From contig NZ_CP023667.1 in assembly GCF_002443155.1 (NCBI RefSeq), forward strand, positions 496,001-560,000: DNA of 64,000 bases, given 5' to 3'. Below, piece after piece: positions 9,786-18,856 of this stretch. This stretch comes from Alcaligenes faecalis. GTDB taxonomy: Bacteria > Pseudomonadota > Gammaproteobacteria > Burkholderiales > Burkholderiaceae_B. The notes beneath the pieces were generated by a model. The model made no database searches. It was not told the origin of the DNA and saw only the letters and a list, made by a program, of their open reading frames with translations. Made by a program: the position numbers and the translations under genes. How positions within the stretch are numbered: the first letter of the stretch is position 1; the number at the start of each line of letters is the position of its first letter.

Positions 9786-10628
9786 TCACGCCCCATCTTT
9801 AATCAACTGAGCATACCCTTGCATCGCATCCGGCCAATCCAGCTGAAAGCCGCTGTCCAGCAGTCGCTGGTTGCTCAGGCGTTTGCCACCTTCGTTGGAC
9901 TGACGCCGTTCGGGGTGGGCCACTTCCAGTAGATCCGCCAGTCCGTCATACAGTTCGGTAATCCGATAAGGGCGGCTATCCGTGCCTATATAGCAAGGGA
10001 AGGGCGCTGGAGTACGCAGCAGATGCCAGCAGGCACGCGCGGCGTCTTCAATATGCAGGCGGTTGGCCCAGTGCTCCGGGTCGTCTGGCACGGTGGCACG
10101 GCCTTCACGCAGGCGATCCAGCAATTGGGTGCGTCCTGGCCCGTACAGGCCGCTTGGGCGGATGACGACGGCTTGAGCCGGGATGCGGTGGTGCAGCAGC
10201 TGCTCGGCCTCCAGCAGTACTCGGCCATTGAATTGCGTAGGCTCTGTGGGCGAGTTCTCGTCCACCCATTCAGTGCTCGGCCCGTAGACGGCGCTGGACG
10301 ATACAAAGACAAAGCGTTTCAGGGCTTTCAGGTCCAGCTCGTTGAGCAGGTTTTCCAGACCGTGCAGAAATACCCGCTCATAAGCAGCCTGGCTACGCTG
10401 GTCGGGAGAGACAGCGTAAAGTACGTGGGTGATTTTGCGGTGTTTCAGGCGCAGGGAGGTGGGCTCGCTCAAATCGGCTTCCACCCATTCAATTCCGCTG
10501 TGATCGTCCAGGGGGATGTGGCGGCGCAGGCCGATCACCGGCCATTCGTGTTGGCGGGCCAGCTTCCCGGTGCGGGTGCCCAGATCGCCAGCGCCCGCTA
10601 AGAGCAAAGTACGTTGTCGAGAGTCCAA
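9786..10628 (-). CDS. NAD(P)-binding epimerase/dehydratase-like protein (extended SDR)
   Basis: About 280 residues with an N-terminal nucleotide-binding GAGDLG turn, a VFVSSSAVYG segment carrying the serine of the extended-SDR active site, and VIRPSGLYGPGR. This is the YeeZ-like group; substrate unknown. The canonical YxxxK is not obvious, so it may bind rather than turn over a sugar nucleotide. I chose the TTG at 10628 because AAGGA lies nine bases upstream and the Rossmann strand starts right after it. The in-frame ATG at 10736 would add 36 residues of non-family sequence. It is divergent from the aldehyde dehydrogenase gene. Confidence 0.78.
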   Translation of the reverse strand: MDSRQRTLLLAGAGDLGTRTGKLARQHEWPVIGLRRHIPLDDHSGIEWVEADLSEPTSLRLKHRKITHVLYAVSPDQRSQAAYERVFLHGLENLLNELDLKALKRFVFVSSSAVYGPSTEWVDENSPTEPTQFNGRVLLEAEQLLHHRIPAQAVVIRPSGLYGPGRTQLLDRLREGRATVPDDPEHWANRLHIEDAARACWHLLRTPAPFPCYIGTDSRPYRITELYDGLADLLEVAHPERRQSNEGGKRLSNQRLLDSGFQLDWPDAMQGYAQLIKDGA

Positions 10629-10703
10629 AGCAGCAAGTCCTTGAGTAGAATGATCTCGAGCAGGGCTCGATTGGCTGAAATAACAATAGCATTGGAGGCG
10701 GTC

Positions 10704-12146
10704 ATGGAGTGTCGCAATTGGATTGACGGACAGCAACTTGGCGCGGAGGGCGGTGGTTTGCTACCAGTTATCGACCCCTCCACAGGCGAGACTTTCGCCC
10801 GCCTGGCGCAATCGTCCGAGGTGGATATTGATTGGGCCGTACAGGCCGCCCGCCGCGCCTGCCAGGGGCCGTGGAGCCGCCTGACTGCCGCTCAGCGCAG
10901 CCAGTTGTTGCTGCGTTGCGCCCGAACATTGTCTGATGCCCGAGAGGAGCTGGCGCGGCTGGAATCCCGCGATACCGGCAAGCCTTTGCGTCAGGCCCAG
11001 TCCGATGCTGCTGCCATTGTCCGCTATTTTGAGTTCTATGCGGGCGCGGTGGACAAGTTGCATGGTCAAACCATTCCGCTGGGCTGGGAAATGACGGCCT
11101 TTACCTTGCGTGAACCCTTAGGCGTTACCGCGCATATCATTCCCTGGAATTACCCCTTGCAGATTTTTGGGCGCAGCGTGGCCGCGTCCCTGGCAGCGGG
11201 CAATACCTGCGTGGTGAAACCGGCAGAAGATGCCAGCCTGTCCCTGCTGCGGGTGGCCGAGCTGTTGCACGAAGCGGGTTTGCCAGCGGGTGTGCTGAAT
11301 ATCTGCACGGGGTTGGGGAGCGAGGCCGGGCAGGCCTTGTCCGCACATCCTGATATCAATCACATTTCCTTTACCGGCTCTCCCGGCACGGGCCGTCAGG
11401 TGGCCTTGCAGGCGGCGCAGAATTTTGTGCCGGTCACCTTGGAACTGGGCGGCAAGTCTCCCCAAGTCGTGTTCTCGGATGCGGATCTGGATGCGGCCTT
11501 GCCAGTCGTGGTGAATGCGATCGTGCAGAACGCGGGGCAAACGTGCTCGGCGGGCAGCCGGGTGCTGATTCAGCGCGCTATCTATGGCGACTTTACCGAG
11601 CGTCTGGCCGAAGCCTTCAAGGCGCTGCTGACCGGCGCGGCCAGTGACAATCTGGATTGCGGTCCCCTGATCAGTGCACAGCAGCAGGCACGGGTCCGTT
11701 CCTATCTGGAGAATCTGGACCAGGACGGTATTGTGGTGCTGGCCCAGGGCAAGCTGGACTCCAAAGCCCCGGCGGCCGGCTTCTACCAGGTACCTGTTTT
11801 ATTGGGCCATGTGCCTGTTGAACATCGACTGGCGCAGGAGGAAATCTTTGGTCCGGTTCTGGTCGCTCAGCCCTTCGGCACAGAGGAAGAAGCCATCGCC
11901 ATGGCCAATGGCACGCCTTACAGTCTGGTGGCCGGGGTCTGGACCCGCGACGGGGCCCGTCAGGTGCGTATGGCCAGACAGCTGCGAGCCGGCCAGGTCT
12001 TTGTGAATAATTACGGCGCAGCAGGCGGGGTAGAGCTGCCTTTTGGCGGAACGGGTCAGTCTGGCATAGGCCGCGAGAAGGGTTTCGAAGCCTTGTACGC
12101 CCTGACTTCCCTGAAAACGGTTGCGCTACGTCATGCGGCCAGCTGA
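10704..12146 (+). CDS. NAD(P)-dependent aldehyde dehydrogenase family protein
   Basis: Oxidises an aldehyde to the acid; the substrate cannot be told from sequence alone. The 480-residue protein shows the family marks: PWNYPLQI, the catalytic-glutamate LELGGKSP, the catalytic-cysteine region NAGQTCSAGSR, and the C-terminal EEIFGPVL and PFGGTGQSGIGRE. ATG 10704 is preceded by GGAGG at ideal spacing and starts at the usual family N-terminus; an upstream in-frame ATG at 10614 would overlap the divergent gene. An SDR gene follows after 136 bases and may form a two-step alcohol/aldehyde pathway with it (inference). Confidence 0.9.
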   Translation: MECRNWIDGQQLGAEGGGLLPVIDPSTGETFARLAQSSEVDIDWAVQAARRACQGPWSRLTAAQRSQLLLRCARTLSDAREELARLESRDTGKPLRQAQSDAAAIVRYFEFYAGAVDKLHGQTIPLGWEMTAFTLREPLGVTAHIIPWNYPLQIFGRSVAASLAAGNTCVVKPAEDASLSLLRVAELLHEAGLPAGVLNICTGLGSEAGQALSAHPDINHISFTGSPGTGRQVALQAAQNFVPVTLELGGKSPQVVFSDADLDAALPVVVNAIVQNAGQTCSAGSRVLIQRAIYGDFTERLAEAFKALLTGAASDNLDCGPLISAQQQARVRSYLENLDQDGIVVLAQGKLDSKAPAAGFYQVPVLLGHVPVEHRLAQEEIFGPVLVAQPFGTEEEAIAMANGTPYSLVAGVWTRDGARQVRMARQLRAGQVFVNNYGAAGGVELPFGGTGQSGIGREKGFEALYALTSLKTVALRHAAS

Positions 12147-12231
12147 TCGTAGGGGTATTTAGGGGTAAGCGCGGCTGTGGCGGTTCGGGTTTTCTGGCAG
12201 CATGGCAGCTGAACGCTAAACAGGTTTCACC

Positions 12232-12256
12232 AATGGCGGCGCACAGCCGCCATTTC
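12232..12256 (+). terminator. Probable terminator after the aldehyde dehydrogenase gene
   Basis: Stem AATGGCGGC / GCCGCCATT with loop GCACA followed by TTCTATA. The stem is strong but the T-tract is short, so termination may be partial, and the SDR gene starts 27 bases later. Confidence 0.5.
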
Positions 12257-12282
12257 TATATAAAAAGCAGAAGGAGACAAAC

Positions 12283-13041
12283 ATGCGATTGCAAGACAAA
12301 GTGGCTATCGTGACGGGCGGTGCATCGGGTTTTGGCCTGGGCATTGCACAGCGCTTTGCACGCGAAGGAGCGCGTGTACTGATTGCCGACCTGAATGCAG
12401 AGCAAGGGCAGGCCGCAGCAGCCCAGATTCAGGCACAGGGTGGTCAGGCCATTTTTGCCGCTTGCGATGTCTCGCAAGGGGACGAAGTTCATGCCCTGTT
12501 GGATATTGCCCTGCGCGAATGCGGCGGGCTGCATATTGTGGTGAACAATGCGGGCACCACGCATCGGAACAAGCCTTTGCTGGAAGTCAGCGAAAGCGAG
12601 TTCGATCTGGTCTATGCCGTTAACGTGAAAAGCATTTACTGGGCTGCGAAGCACTTTGTGCCCTATCTGCGCGCCCAGGGCTCGGGTTCCTTCATTAATA
12701 TTGCGTCCACTGCTGCCTTGCGTCCGCGCCCCGGACTGGTCTGGTACAACGGCACCAAAGGTGCGGTCGTGACCATCAGCAAGGGCATGGCGGCAGAGTT
12801 GGGGCCGGATAACATTCGAGTCAATTGCATTAATCCGGTGATTGGTGACACGGCGTTGCTGGAACAGTTCATGGGTATGCCCGATACGCCGGAAAACCGC
12901 AGCCGCTTTTTGGCGGGAATTCCGCTGGGACGTTTTTGCACACCCAAGGACGTGGCCGCAGCGGCGCTGTATCTGGCCTCGGACGAGGCCGAGTTCATTA
13001 CCGGCACCTGCATCGAGGTAGACGGCGGCCGTTGTATTTAA
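12283..13041 (+). CDS. SDR family oxidoreductase (classical short-chain dehydrogenase)
   Basis: A 252-residue NAD(P)-dependent dehydrogenase. The cofactor motif TGGASGFGLGIA is at residues 12-23, NNAG in the middle, the catalytic serine is in INIAST, and the active-site YxxxK is YNGTK. The C-terminus has the usual ASDEAEFITG...VDGG. An AGAAGGAGAC ribosome-binding site lies seven bases before the ATG. Annotations in this family often read glucose 1-dehydrogenase or 3-oxoacyl reductase; neither is supported here. It follows the aldehyde dehydrogenase gene. Confidence 0.9.
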   Translation: MRLQDKVAIVTGGASGFGLGIAQRFAREGARVLIADLNAEQGQAAAAQIQAQGGQAIFAACDVSQGDEVHALLDIALRECGGLHIVVNNAGTTHRNKPLLEVSESEFDLVYAVNVKSIYWAAKHFVPYLRAQGSGSFINIASTAALRPRPGLVWYNGTKGAVVTISKGMAAELGPDNIRVNCINPVIGDTALLEQFMGMPDTPENRSRFLAGIPLGRFCTPKDVAAAALYLASDEAEFITGTCIEVDGGRCI

Positions 13042-13121
13042 GCCCCACTGCGATTCGTTACAATCGTGCTATTGGCAGGCCCGTTCAGGGCCTGTAGTTT
13101 ATTTCGCTTCCAAGGAAAAGC

Positions 13122-13751
13122 ATGACATTCAATCGACAGTCTCCCCGCGAGCATCCGGATCAATTGCGTATCGGCTTGGTGTCGGTTTCGGATCGCGCCT
13201 CCAGCGGACAGTACCAGGATCAAGGCATACCGGCGCTGCGTCGTTGGCTGGACTCGGCCTTGACGGTCGCGCCTGCCTATCTGGAGCGGCTGATTCCCGA
13301 TGAGCGTGCCCAGATTACTGGCACTCTGGTCGAGTTGGTGGAAGCGGGTTGCGACCTGATTTTGACCACTGGCGGCACCGGCCCGGCCCGTCGCGATGTG
13401 ACGCCGGAGGCGACTCTGGACGCTGGAACGCGCGAAATGCCCGGATTCGGTGAACAGATGCGCCAAATCAGTTTAAAATTCGTACCAACAGCGATTTTGT
13501 CGCGGCAAGTTGCGGTCATCCGAGAAATTCAGGACCACGCTGCTCTGATTATCAATCTGCCTGGGCAGCCCAAAGCCATTCAGGAAACTCTGGAAGGGTT
13601 ACGGGATACGGAAACCGGACAAGTATTGGTGCCGGGTATTTTTGCAGCTGTCCCGTATTGCATCGACCTGATTGGTGGACCTTACGCACAAACTCACGAG
13701 CATGTGGTCAATGCGTTCCGCCCCAAGTCGGCGCGCCGGACCGCCAGTTAA
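13122..13751 (+). CDS. mogA: Molybdopterin adenylyltransferase
   Basis: Adenylates molybdopterin before molybdate insertion in Moco synthesis. The 209-residue protein has the MoCF/MogA fold marks: RIGLVSVSDRAS near the N-terminus, the TTGGTGPARRDVTPEAT nucleotide-binding loop, and the INLPGQPKAI segment near the C-terminus. The final residues carry the family's YCIDLIGGPY ending. No other Moco genes are nearby, and its tie to the neighbours is unclear. Confidence 0.9.
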   Translation: MTFNRQSPREHPDQLRIGLVSVSDRASSGQYQDQGIPALRRWLDSALTVAPAYLERLIPDERAQITGTLVELVEAGCDLILTTGGTGPARRDVTPEATLDAGTREMPGFGEQMRQISLKFVPTAILSRQVAVIREIQDHAALIINLPGQPKAIQETLEGLRDTETGQVLVPGIFAAVPYCIDLIGGPYAQTHEHVVNAFRPKSARRTAS

Positions 13752-13832
13752 CACGCTTACAAACGATCGGCTGTGCACGGAACCGTGCCCGGCCAAGTTT
13801 TTCAATTATTTTAGTCTTCAGGAGGTCTTCTC

Positions 13833-14897
13833 ATGGCCCTAGTTTCCATGCGCCAGCTGCTCGATCACGCGGCCGAGCACGGTTATGGTATTCCAGCGTT
13901 CAACGTCAATAACCTGGAGCAGGTCCAGGCCATTATGGAAGCCGCCTCGGAGACGGATAGCCCCGTCATCATGCAGGCATCGGCCGGTGCCCGTAAATAC
14001 GCAGGCGAAGCGTTTCTGCGTCACCTGATTGAAGCTGCTGTCGAGTCCTACCCCAACATCCCTGTGGTGATGCACCAGGACCACGGCCAGTCCCCCGAGA
14101 TTTGCAAAGGCGCCATCGAGCTGGGTTTCTCCAGCGTGATGATGGACGGCTCCCTGTTGCCCGACGGCAAGACCATTGCCGACTTTGAGTACAACGTGGA
14201 AGTCACCCGCAAAGTGGTCGAAATGGCTCACAAGCTGGGCGTGACGGTTGAAGGCGAACTGGGCTGCCTGGGTTCCCTGGAAACCATGCAGGGCGACAAG
14301 GAAGACGGCCACGGCGCTGACGGCGTTCTGACCTTGGACCAGTTGCTGACCGACCCCGAGCAGGCTGCTGAATTTGTGACACGCACTCAACTGGACGCAC
14401 TGGCCATCGCCATCGGTACCAGCCACGGTGCTTACAAGTTCACCCGCAAGCCTACCGGCGATATTCTGTCCATCGAGCGCGTGAAAGAAATTCACCGTCG
14501 TTTGCCCAACACTCACCTGGTGATGCACGGCAGCTCCAGCGTGCCTCAGGAACTGCTGGCTGAAATCCGTCAGTTTGGTGGCAACATGAAAGAAACCTAC
14601 GGCGTGCCTGTGGAAGAAATTCAGGAAGCCATCAAGTACGGCGTGCGCAAGGTCAATATCGACACCGATATCCGTTTGGCCATGACCGCTGCCATCCGTC
14701 GTTTCCTGTTCGAAAACCCCGAGAAATTCGACCCACGCGAATACCTGAAACCTGCTCGCGAAGCCGCCAAGAAAGTGTGCGTGGCCCGCTACCAGCAGTT
14801 CGGCGCCGCCGGTCAGGCCTCCAAGATCAAGGCCATTCCTTTGCAGGAAATCGCCCGCCAGTACAGCACCGGCGAGCTGTCCCAGATCGTTCAGTAA
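13833..14897 (+). CDS. fba: Class II fructose-bisphosphate aldolase
   Basis: Zinc-dependent reversible condensation of dihydroxyacetone phosphate and glyceraldehyde-3-phosphate (and of erythrose-4-phosphate in CBB-type enzymes). The 354-residue length and sequence match the CbbA/Fba subgroup of betaproteobacteria. It shows [10 protein letters not shown], the zinc-ligand region [17 protein letters not shown] with a conserved Glu, [12 protein letters not shown], and the C-terminal [16 protein letters not shown] lies eight bases before the ATG, suggesting high translation. It probably starts its own transcript; purC lies 139 bases on. Confidence 0.95.
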   Translation: MALVSMRQLLDHAAEHGYGIPAFNVNNLEQVQAIMEAASETDSPVIMQASAGARKYAGEAFLRHLIEAAVESYPNIPVVMHQDHGQSPEICKGAIELGFSSVMMDGSLLPDGKTIADFEYNVEVTRKVVEMAHKLGVTVEGELGCLGSLETMQGDKEDGHGADGVLTLDQLLTDPEQAAEFVTRTQLDALAIAIGTSHGAYKFTRKPTGDILSIERVKEIHRRLPNTHLVMHGSSSVPQELLAEIRQFGGNMKETYGVPVEEIQEAIKYGVRKVNIDTDIRLAMTAAIRRFLFENPEKFDPREYLKPAREAAKKVCVARYQQFGAAGQASKIKAIPLQEIARQYSTGELSQIVQ

Positions 14898-15036
14898 TTT
14901 TGTCAGGCGGAGCAGGAGTGGGCAGCACGACTGCCCGCCCCGATCTCCGCGTCTTTGCCCGGTGCCGCAGGCGCCGGGATTGTCGTCCCGCCTGCATCCA
15001 TAGTCAGCGGGATGTTTTCGTTTTAAGGATGAAATC

Positions 15037-15918
15037 GTGCAAGAGCCCTTACATCAATCCAGCCTGAGCTCCCTGCCGCTACTCGCGCGCGGCAAAGTTC
15101 GGGACATGTATGCGGTGGGTGAGGACAAGTTGTTGATTGTGGCCAGTGATCGCATTTCGGCATTCGATGTGATTCTGGACGACCCCATTCCCGGCAAGGG
15201 CGCTGTCTTGACGCAGATGACCGAGTTCTGGCTGAACAAGCTGGCACACATCATCCCTAATCACACGACGGGCGTGAACCCGGTTGATGTGGTGGCGCCT
15301 GAAGAGCGCGCCCAAGTGGAAGGCCGCTCCATGGTGGTCAAGCGCTTGAAGCCCATCATGGTGGAAGCGGTGGCTCGTGGTTACCTGATCGGTTCGGGCT
15401 GGAAAGACTACCAGGCTACCGGCGCGGTATGTGGCATCACCTTGCCTGCAGGCCTGAAGCAAGCGGCCAAGCTGCCTCATGTGCTGTTTACGCCGGCTGC
15501 CAAAGCAGAAATGGGCTCGCATGACGAGAACGTGGATTTCGCCCATGTGGTCAAGGAAGTCGGTCAGGAGCTGGCCGAGCAAATCCGTGATGTGACCTTG
15601 CGTTTGTACACCGAAGCTGCTGACTACGCGGCCAGCCGTGGCATTCTGATTGCCGATACCAAATTTGAGTTTGGCTTGGACGATCAAGGCCAGTTGCATT
15701 TGATGGATGAAGTGCTGACTCCGGATTCCTCGCGTTTCTGGCCAGCCGACAGCTATGCCGAAGGCATCAGCCCACCGTCCTACGACAAGCAATTTGTGCG
15801 CGATTGGCTGGAAACCCAGGTTTGGGACAAGACGCCACCGGCTCCTCGCTTGCCTGCTGAAGTGGCCGAGCGCACCGCTGACAAGTACCGTGAAGCCCTG
15901 GAACGCCTGACGGCGTGA
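15037..15918 (+). CDS. purC: Phosphoribosylaminoimidazole-succinocarboxamide synthase (SAICAR synthase)
   Basis: Joins CAIR and aspartate in de novo purine synthesis, using ATP. The 293-residue protein carries the PurC marks [21 protein letters not shown] (in part), [32 protein letters not shown] and the metal-binding [11 protein letters not shown]. The GTG start at 15037 has AAGGA seven bases upstream. It sits between fba and purE, with two hairpins downstream. Confidence 0.96.
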   Translation: MQEPLHQSSLSSLPLLARGKVRDMYAVGEDKLLIVASDRISAFDVILDDPIPGKGAVLTQMTEFWLNKLAHIIPNHTTGVNPVDVVAPEERAQVEGRSMVVKRLKPIMVEAVARGYLIGSGWKDYQATGAVCGITLPAGLKQAAKLPHVLFTPAAKAEMGSHDENVDFAHVVKEVGQELAEQIRDVTLRLYTEAADYAASRGILIADTKFEFGLDDQGQLHLMDEVLTPDSSRFWPADSYAEGISPPSYDKQFVRDWLETQVWDKTPPAPRLPAEVAERTADKYREALERLTA

Positions 15919-15972
15919 ACGGTTTGCAGTCCGGACAGGCACTCGACGTAAACGAACTGCCTGCTCGTCCTG

Positions 15973-16007
15973 AGCAGGGTCGTGTTGGGATGGGCCCTGC
16001 TGTTTTT
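15973..16007 (+). terminator. Rho-independent terminator after purC
   Basis: Stem AGCAGGG / CCCTGCT with a 15-base loop, followed by GTTTTTC. It would end the purC transcript or reduce read-through into purE. Confidence 0.65.
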
Positions 16008-16016
16008 CTATTTACC

Positions 16017-16050
16017 AAGGCGCCTGGCAGCATGGCGCCTTCTTCCTTTT
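16017..16050 (+). terminator. Second hairpin before purE (terminator or attenuator)
   Basis: Stem AAGGCGCC / GGCGCCTT with a nine-base loop, followed by a T-rich run (TCTTCCTTTT). It lies 15 bases before purE, so it could be a back-up terminator or a leader attenuator. Confidence 0.45.
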
Positions 16051-16064
16051 AGGGCGTATCTCTG

Positions 16065-16577
16065 ATGAGCGTACAAACTCCTGCGGCTCCCACAGTGGGC
16101 ATTGTGATGGGTTCCTCCAGCGACTGGGATGTGATGAGCCAGGCCGTGGCCATTCTGGACGAATTTGGTGTGTCCTATGAGTGCCGTGTGGTCTCTGCCC
16201 ACCGCATGCCGATTGATATGGTGGATTACGGTGCCCAGGCTCCGGCCCGTGGCCTGAAAGCCATTATTGCGGGTGCAGGCGGCGCGGCTCATTTGCCCGG
16301 CATGCTGGCTGCCCTGACGCACTTGCCTGTGTTTGGCGTCCCCGTGCCTTCGCGCTACCTGCGCGGTGAAGATTCCCTGCTGTCGATTGTGCAAATGCCC
16401 AAGGGCGTGCCAGTTGCCACCTTCGCCATTGGCGAGGCCGGTGCCGCCAATGCCGCTCTGCACGTGATTGCCAATCTGGCCGTCAATGACGCCGTGCTGA
16501 CTGAAAAACTGATTGCGTACCGAGCCCGCCAGACCGAGGCCGCCCGAGCTATGCGTGTTCCTCCTGCTACTGCCTGA
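16065..16577 (+). CDS. purE: 5-(carboxyamino)imidazole ribonucleotide mutase
   Basis: Converts N5-CAIR to CAIR in purine synthesis. The 170-residue length is that of class I PurE. It shows [13 protein letters not shown] at the N-terminus, VVSAHRMP with the catalytic histidine, and [12 protein letters not shown]. It works directly before PurC and after PurK; purK follows nine bases downstream. Confidence 0.96.
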   Translation: MSVQTPAAPTVGIVMGSSSDWDVMSQAVAILDEFGVSYECRVVSAHRMPIDMVDYGAQAPARGLKAIIAGAGGAAHLPGMLAALTHLPVFGVPVPSRYLRGEDSLLSIVQMPKGVPVATFAIGEAGAANAALHVIANLAVNDAVLTEKLIAYRARQTEAARAMRVPPATA

Positions 16578-16586
16578 TTTTATTTT

Positions 16587-17774
16587 GTGATGATGACCCC
16601 CATGACTGATGCTGCCCTTCTGGTCCCTGGCTCCTGGCTGGGCATGATTGGAGGCGGCCAACTGGGCCGCATGTTCTGCCATAGCGCCCAAAGCCTGGGC
16701 TACAAGGTGGCCGTGCTGGACCCGGATACCCATAGCCCTGCTGGTGCAGTGGCCGATCTGCATATCTGTGCGGCCTACGATGACGCCCAAGCGCTTGCCC
16801 GTCTGGGGGACTTGTGCCAAGCCGTCAGCACCGAGTTCGAGAACGTCCCGGCGCAGTCCTTGCTGACTCTGGCGCAGCACACACGAGTCACGCCGTCCGG
16901 CGATGCCGTCGGCATTGTGCAGGACCGTATTCGTGAAAAAGCCTTTATCTCGCAGGCCGGTGTGCCGGTGGCTCCTTATGCGGCCATCGAAAGCCTGGAC
17001 GATTTGCAGGCCGCTGACGGCGCCTTGTTCCCCGGCATTCTGAAGACTGCGCGTTTTGGTTACGACGGCAAGGGTCAGGCACGAGTGGCAGACCGTGAAC
17101 AGGCGCTGGCTGCCTTCAAGGAGTTCGGTTCCCAGGCCTGTGTGCTGGAAGCCCTGCAACCCTTGAAGTCCGAAATTTCGGTTGTCCTGGCCCGTGGCCT
17201 GGACGATCAGGTCAAAACCTTCCCATGTGCCCGTAACGAGCACCGTGATGGCATTTTGGCCGTGTCCACCATCAGCGCCCAGTTCCAGGACGATGCCTTG
17301 TCCGAACAGGCTCGTCAGGCGGCTGCCGCTATCGCCCGTACGCTGGATTACGTGGGGGTGTTGTGTGTGGAGTTCTTCATTCTGGAAGACGGCCGTTTGC
17401 TGGCCAATGAAGTGGCTCCCCGTCCGCACAATAGCGGTCACTACACCATGAATGCTTGCGTCACCAGTCAGTTTGAACAGCAGGCTCGCGTGATGGCGGC
17501 CTTGCCCCTGGGTGATACCGGCGCTTTGTGTCCTTCCATGATGCTCAATATCCTGGGCGATATCTGGTTTGACGAACAAGGCCAGATGCGTGAGCCGGAT
17601 TGGGCCGCCTTGCTGGCTGTGCCTGGTGTGTCCTTGCACTTGTATGGCAAGGCCGAGGCCCGTGTTGGCCGCAAGATGGGGCACGTGAATATTGTGGGCG
17701 GGTCGGATCAGCAAGTGCGCGAACGCACTGCCCGAGCTGCCGCCGCTTTGCACATCGCTTTTGACCATGACTGA
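16587..17774 (+). CDS. purK: 5-(carboxyamino)imidazole ribonucleotide synthase
   Basis: ATP-grasp enzyme making N5-CAIR from AIR, bicarbonate and ATP. Marks are GMIGGGQLGRM near the N-terminus, the ATP-grasp segment KTARFGYDGKGQ, and LANEVAPRPHNSGHYT near the catalytic end. Up to 395 residues. The start is uncertain: GTG 16587, ATG 16590, 16593 and 16602 are all in frame and none has a clear ribosome-binding site. It follows purE after nine bases and its 3' end overlaps tsaC by eight bases. Confidence 0.95.
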   Translation: MMMTPMTDAALLVPGSWLGMIGGGQLGRMFCHSAQSLGYKVAVLDPDTHSPAGAVADLHICAAYDDAQALARLGDLCQAVSTEFENVPAQSLLTLAQHTRVTPSGDAVGIVQDRIREKAFISQAGVPVAPYAAIESLDDLQAADGALFPGILKTARFGYDGKGQARVADREQALAAFKEFGSQACVLEALQPLKSEISVVLARGLDDQVKTFPCARNEHRDGILAVSTISAQFQDDALSEQARQAAAAIARTLDYVGVLCVEFFILEDGRLLANEVAPRPHNSGHYTMNACVTSQFEQQARVMAALPLGDTGALCPSMMLNILGDIWFDEQGQMREPDWAALLAVPGVSLHLYGKAEARVGRKMGHVNIVGGSDQQVRERTARAAAALHIAFDHD

Positions 17775-18792
17775 TACTCCCTCCAGCCCTTCCGAGCAGC
17801 AGATAGAGCAAGCCGCCCGTGTGCTGGCACAAGGGGGGCTGGTGGCCTTTCCAACCGAGACGGTCTATGGTCTGGGCGCGGATGCAGAAAACCCGGCTGC
17901 AGTGCAGCTGATTTACAAGGCCAAGGGCCGTCCTGCGAATCATCCCTTGATTGTGCATGTGGCCCCCGGTGCCGACCTGCGTTACTGGGTGACAGATATT
18001 CCGCCCGTGGCACAGCAATTGATGGATGCCTTCTGGCCCGGTCCTTTGACGCTGATCCTGCCGCGCAATCCGGCTATTCCGGATACGGTCAGTGGCGGGC
18101 AAAGCAGCATTGGTATTCGTTGTCCTTCCCATCCGGTGGCTCAAGCCTTGCTCAAGCGCATGGCGGAACTCAAGCCCGGCGGTCAGGCCGGTGTGGCGGC
18201 GCCTTCGGCCAACAAGTTTGGTCAGGTATCGCCTACGGCTGCCAGCCATGTACGCGATGAATTCGCGGACATGAGTGCAGAGGAACTGCTGATTGTGGAA
18301 GCGGGCCCGTCGGAAGTGGGCATCGAGTCCACTATTGTGGACGTGTCGCGTACTCATCAGGGTGTGGGTGCCGTACTTTTGCGGCCCGGCCATATCAGTG
18401 CGGCCATGATTGCCGAGGTCATCGGCTACGAACCCGTCAGTCCGGATCAACAAGCCCCACAGGTTTCGGGCAGCTTGAAAGCGCACTATGCGCCGCGTAC
18501 CCCTTTGTCTTTATTTGATGAAGGCAATGCACCTGCGGTGCAGGCTGCTTTGGCCAAAGGGGGCAAGCAGGCCATTGTTGCCTTTGCCTCTTTACCGCCT
18601 TTTTCGGCCGATGTGCACGACTGGTATGTGTGCAGCCCGGATGCGCAGCTTTATGCCCAGGATTTATACGCCATGTTGCGTCGCCTGGACCAAGGCCAGT
18701 ACCAGCATATTTGGGTGCAGCGTTGCCCGGATATGCCAGACTGGCAGGCGGTCAATGACCGCCTGGGCCGAGCCGCAGCAGCCTTTGAGTAA
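17767..18792 (+). CDS. tsaC: L-threonylcarbamoyladenylate synthase (Sua5 type)
   Basis: Makes threonylcarbamoyl-AMP from threonine, bicarbonate and ATP, the first step of t6A37 tRNA modification. The 341-residue protein has an N-terminal YrdC domain (FPTETVYGLGADA, KAKGRPANHPLIVH, APSANKFGQVSPT) and a C-terminal Sua5 domain of about 120 residues joined after VSGSLKAHYAPRTPL, which the short E. coli TsaC lacks. The ATG at 17767 lies inside the end of purK (eight-base overlap), so translation is probably coupled. tcdA, another gene of t6A maturation, lies elsewhere in this window at 29.4 kb. Confidence 0.93.
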   Translation: MTDTPSSPSEQQIEQAARVLAQGGLVAFPTETVYGLGADAENPAAVQLIYKAKGRPANHPLIVHVAPGADLRYWVTDIPPVAQQLMDAFWPGPLTLILPRNPAIPDTVSGGQSSIGIRCPSHPVAQALLKRMAELKPGGQAGVAAPSANKFGQVSPTAASHVRDEFADMSAEELLIVEAGPSEVGIESTIVDVSRTHQGVGAVLLRPGHISAAMIAEVIGYEPVSPDQQAPQVSGSLKAHYAPRTPLSLFDEGNAPAVQAALAKGGKQAIVAFASLPPFSADVHDWYVCSPDAQLYAQDLYAMLRRLDQGQYQHIWVQRCPDMPDWQAVNDRLGRAAAAFE

Positions 18793-18856
18793 GGCTGCTG
18801 TTCAGTAGGCGTGTGTGCTTTAAGGACTGAGCTTAGGGACTGAGTGAGTTCGCTGC

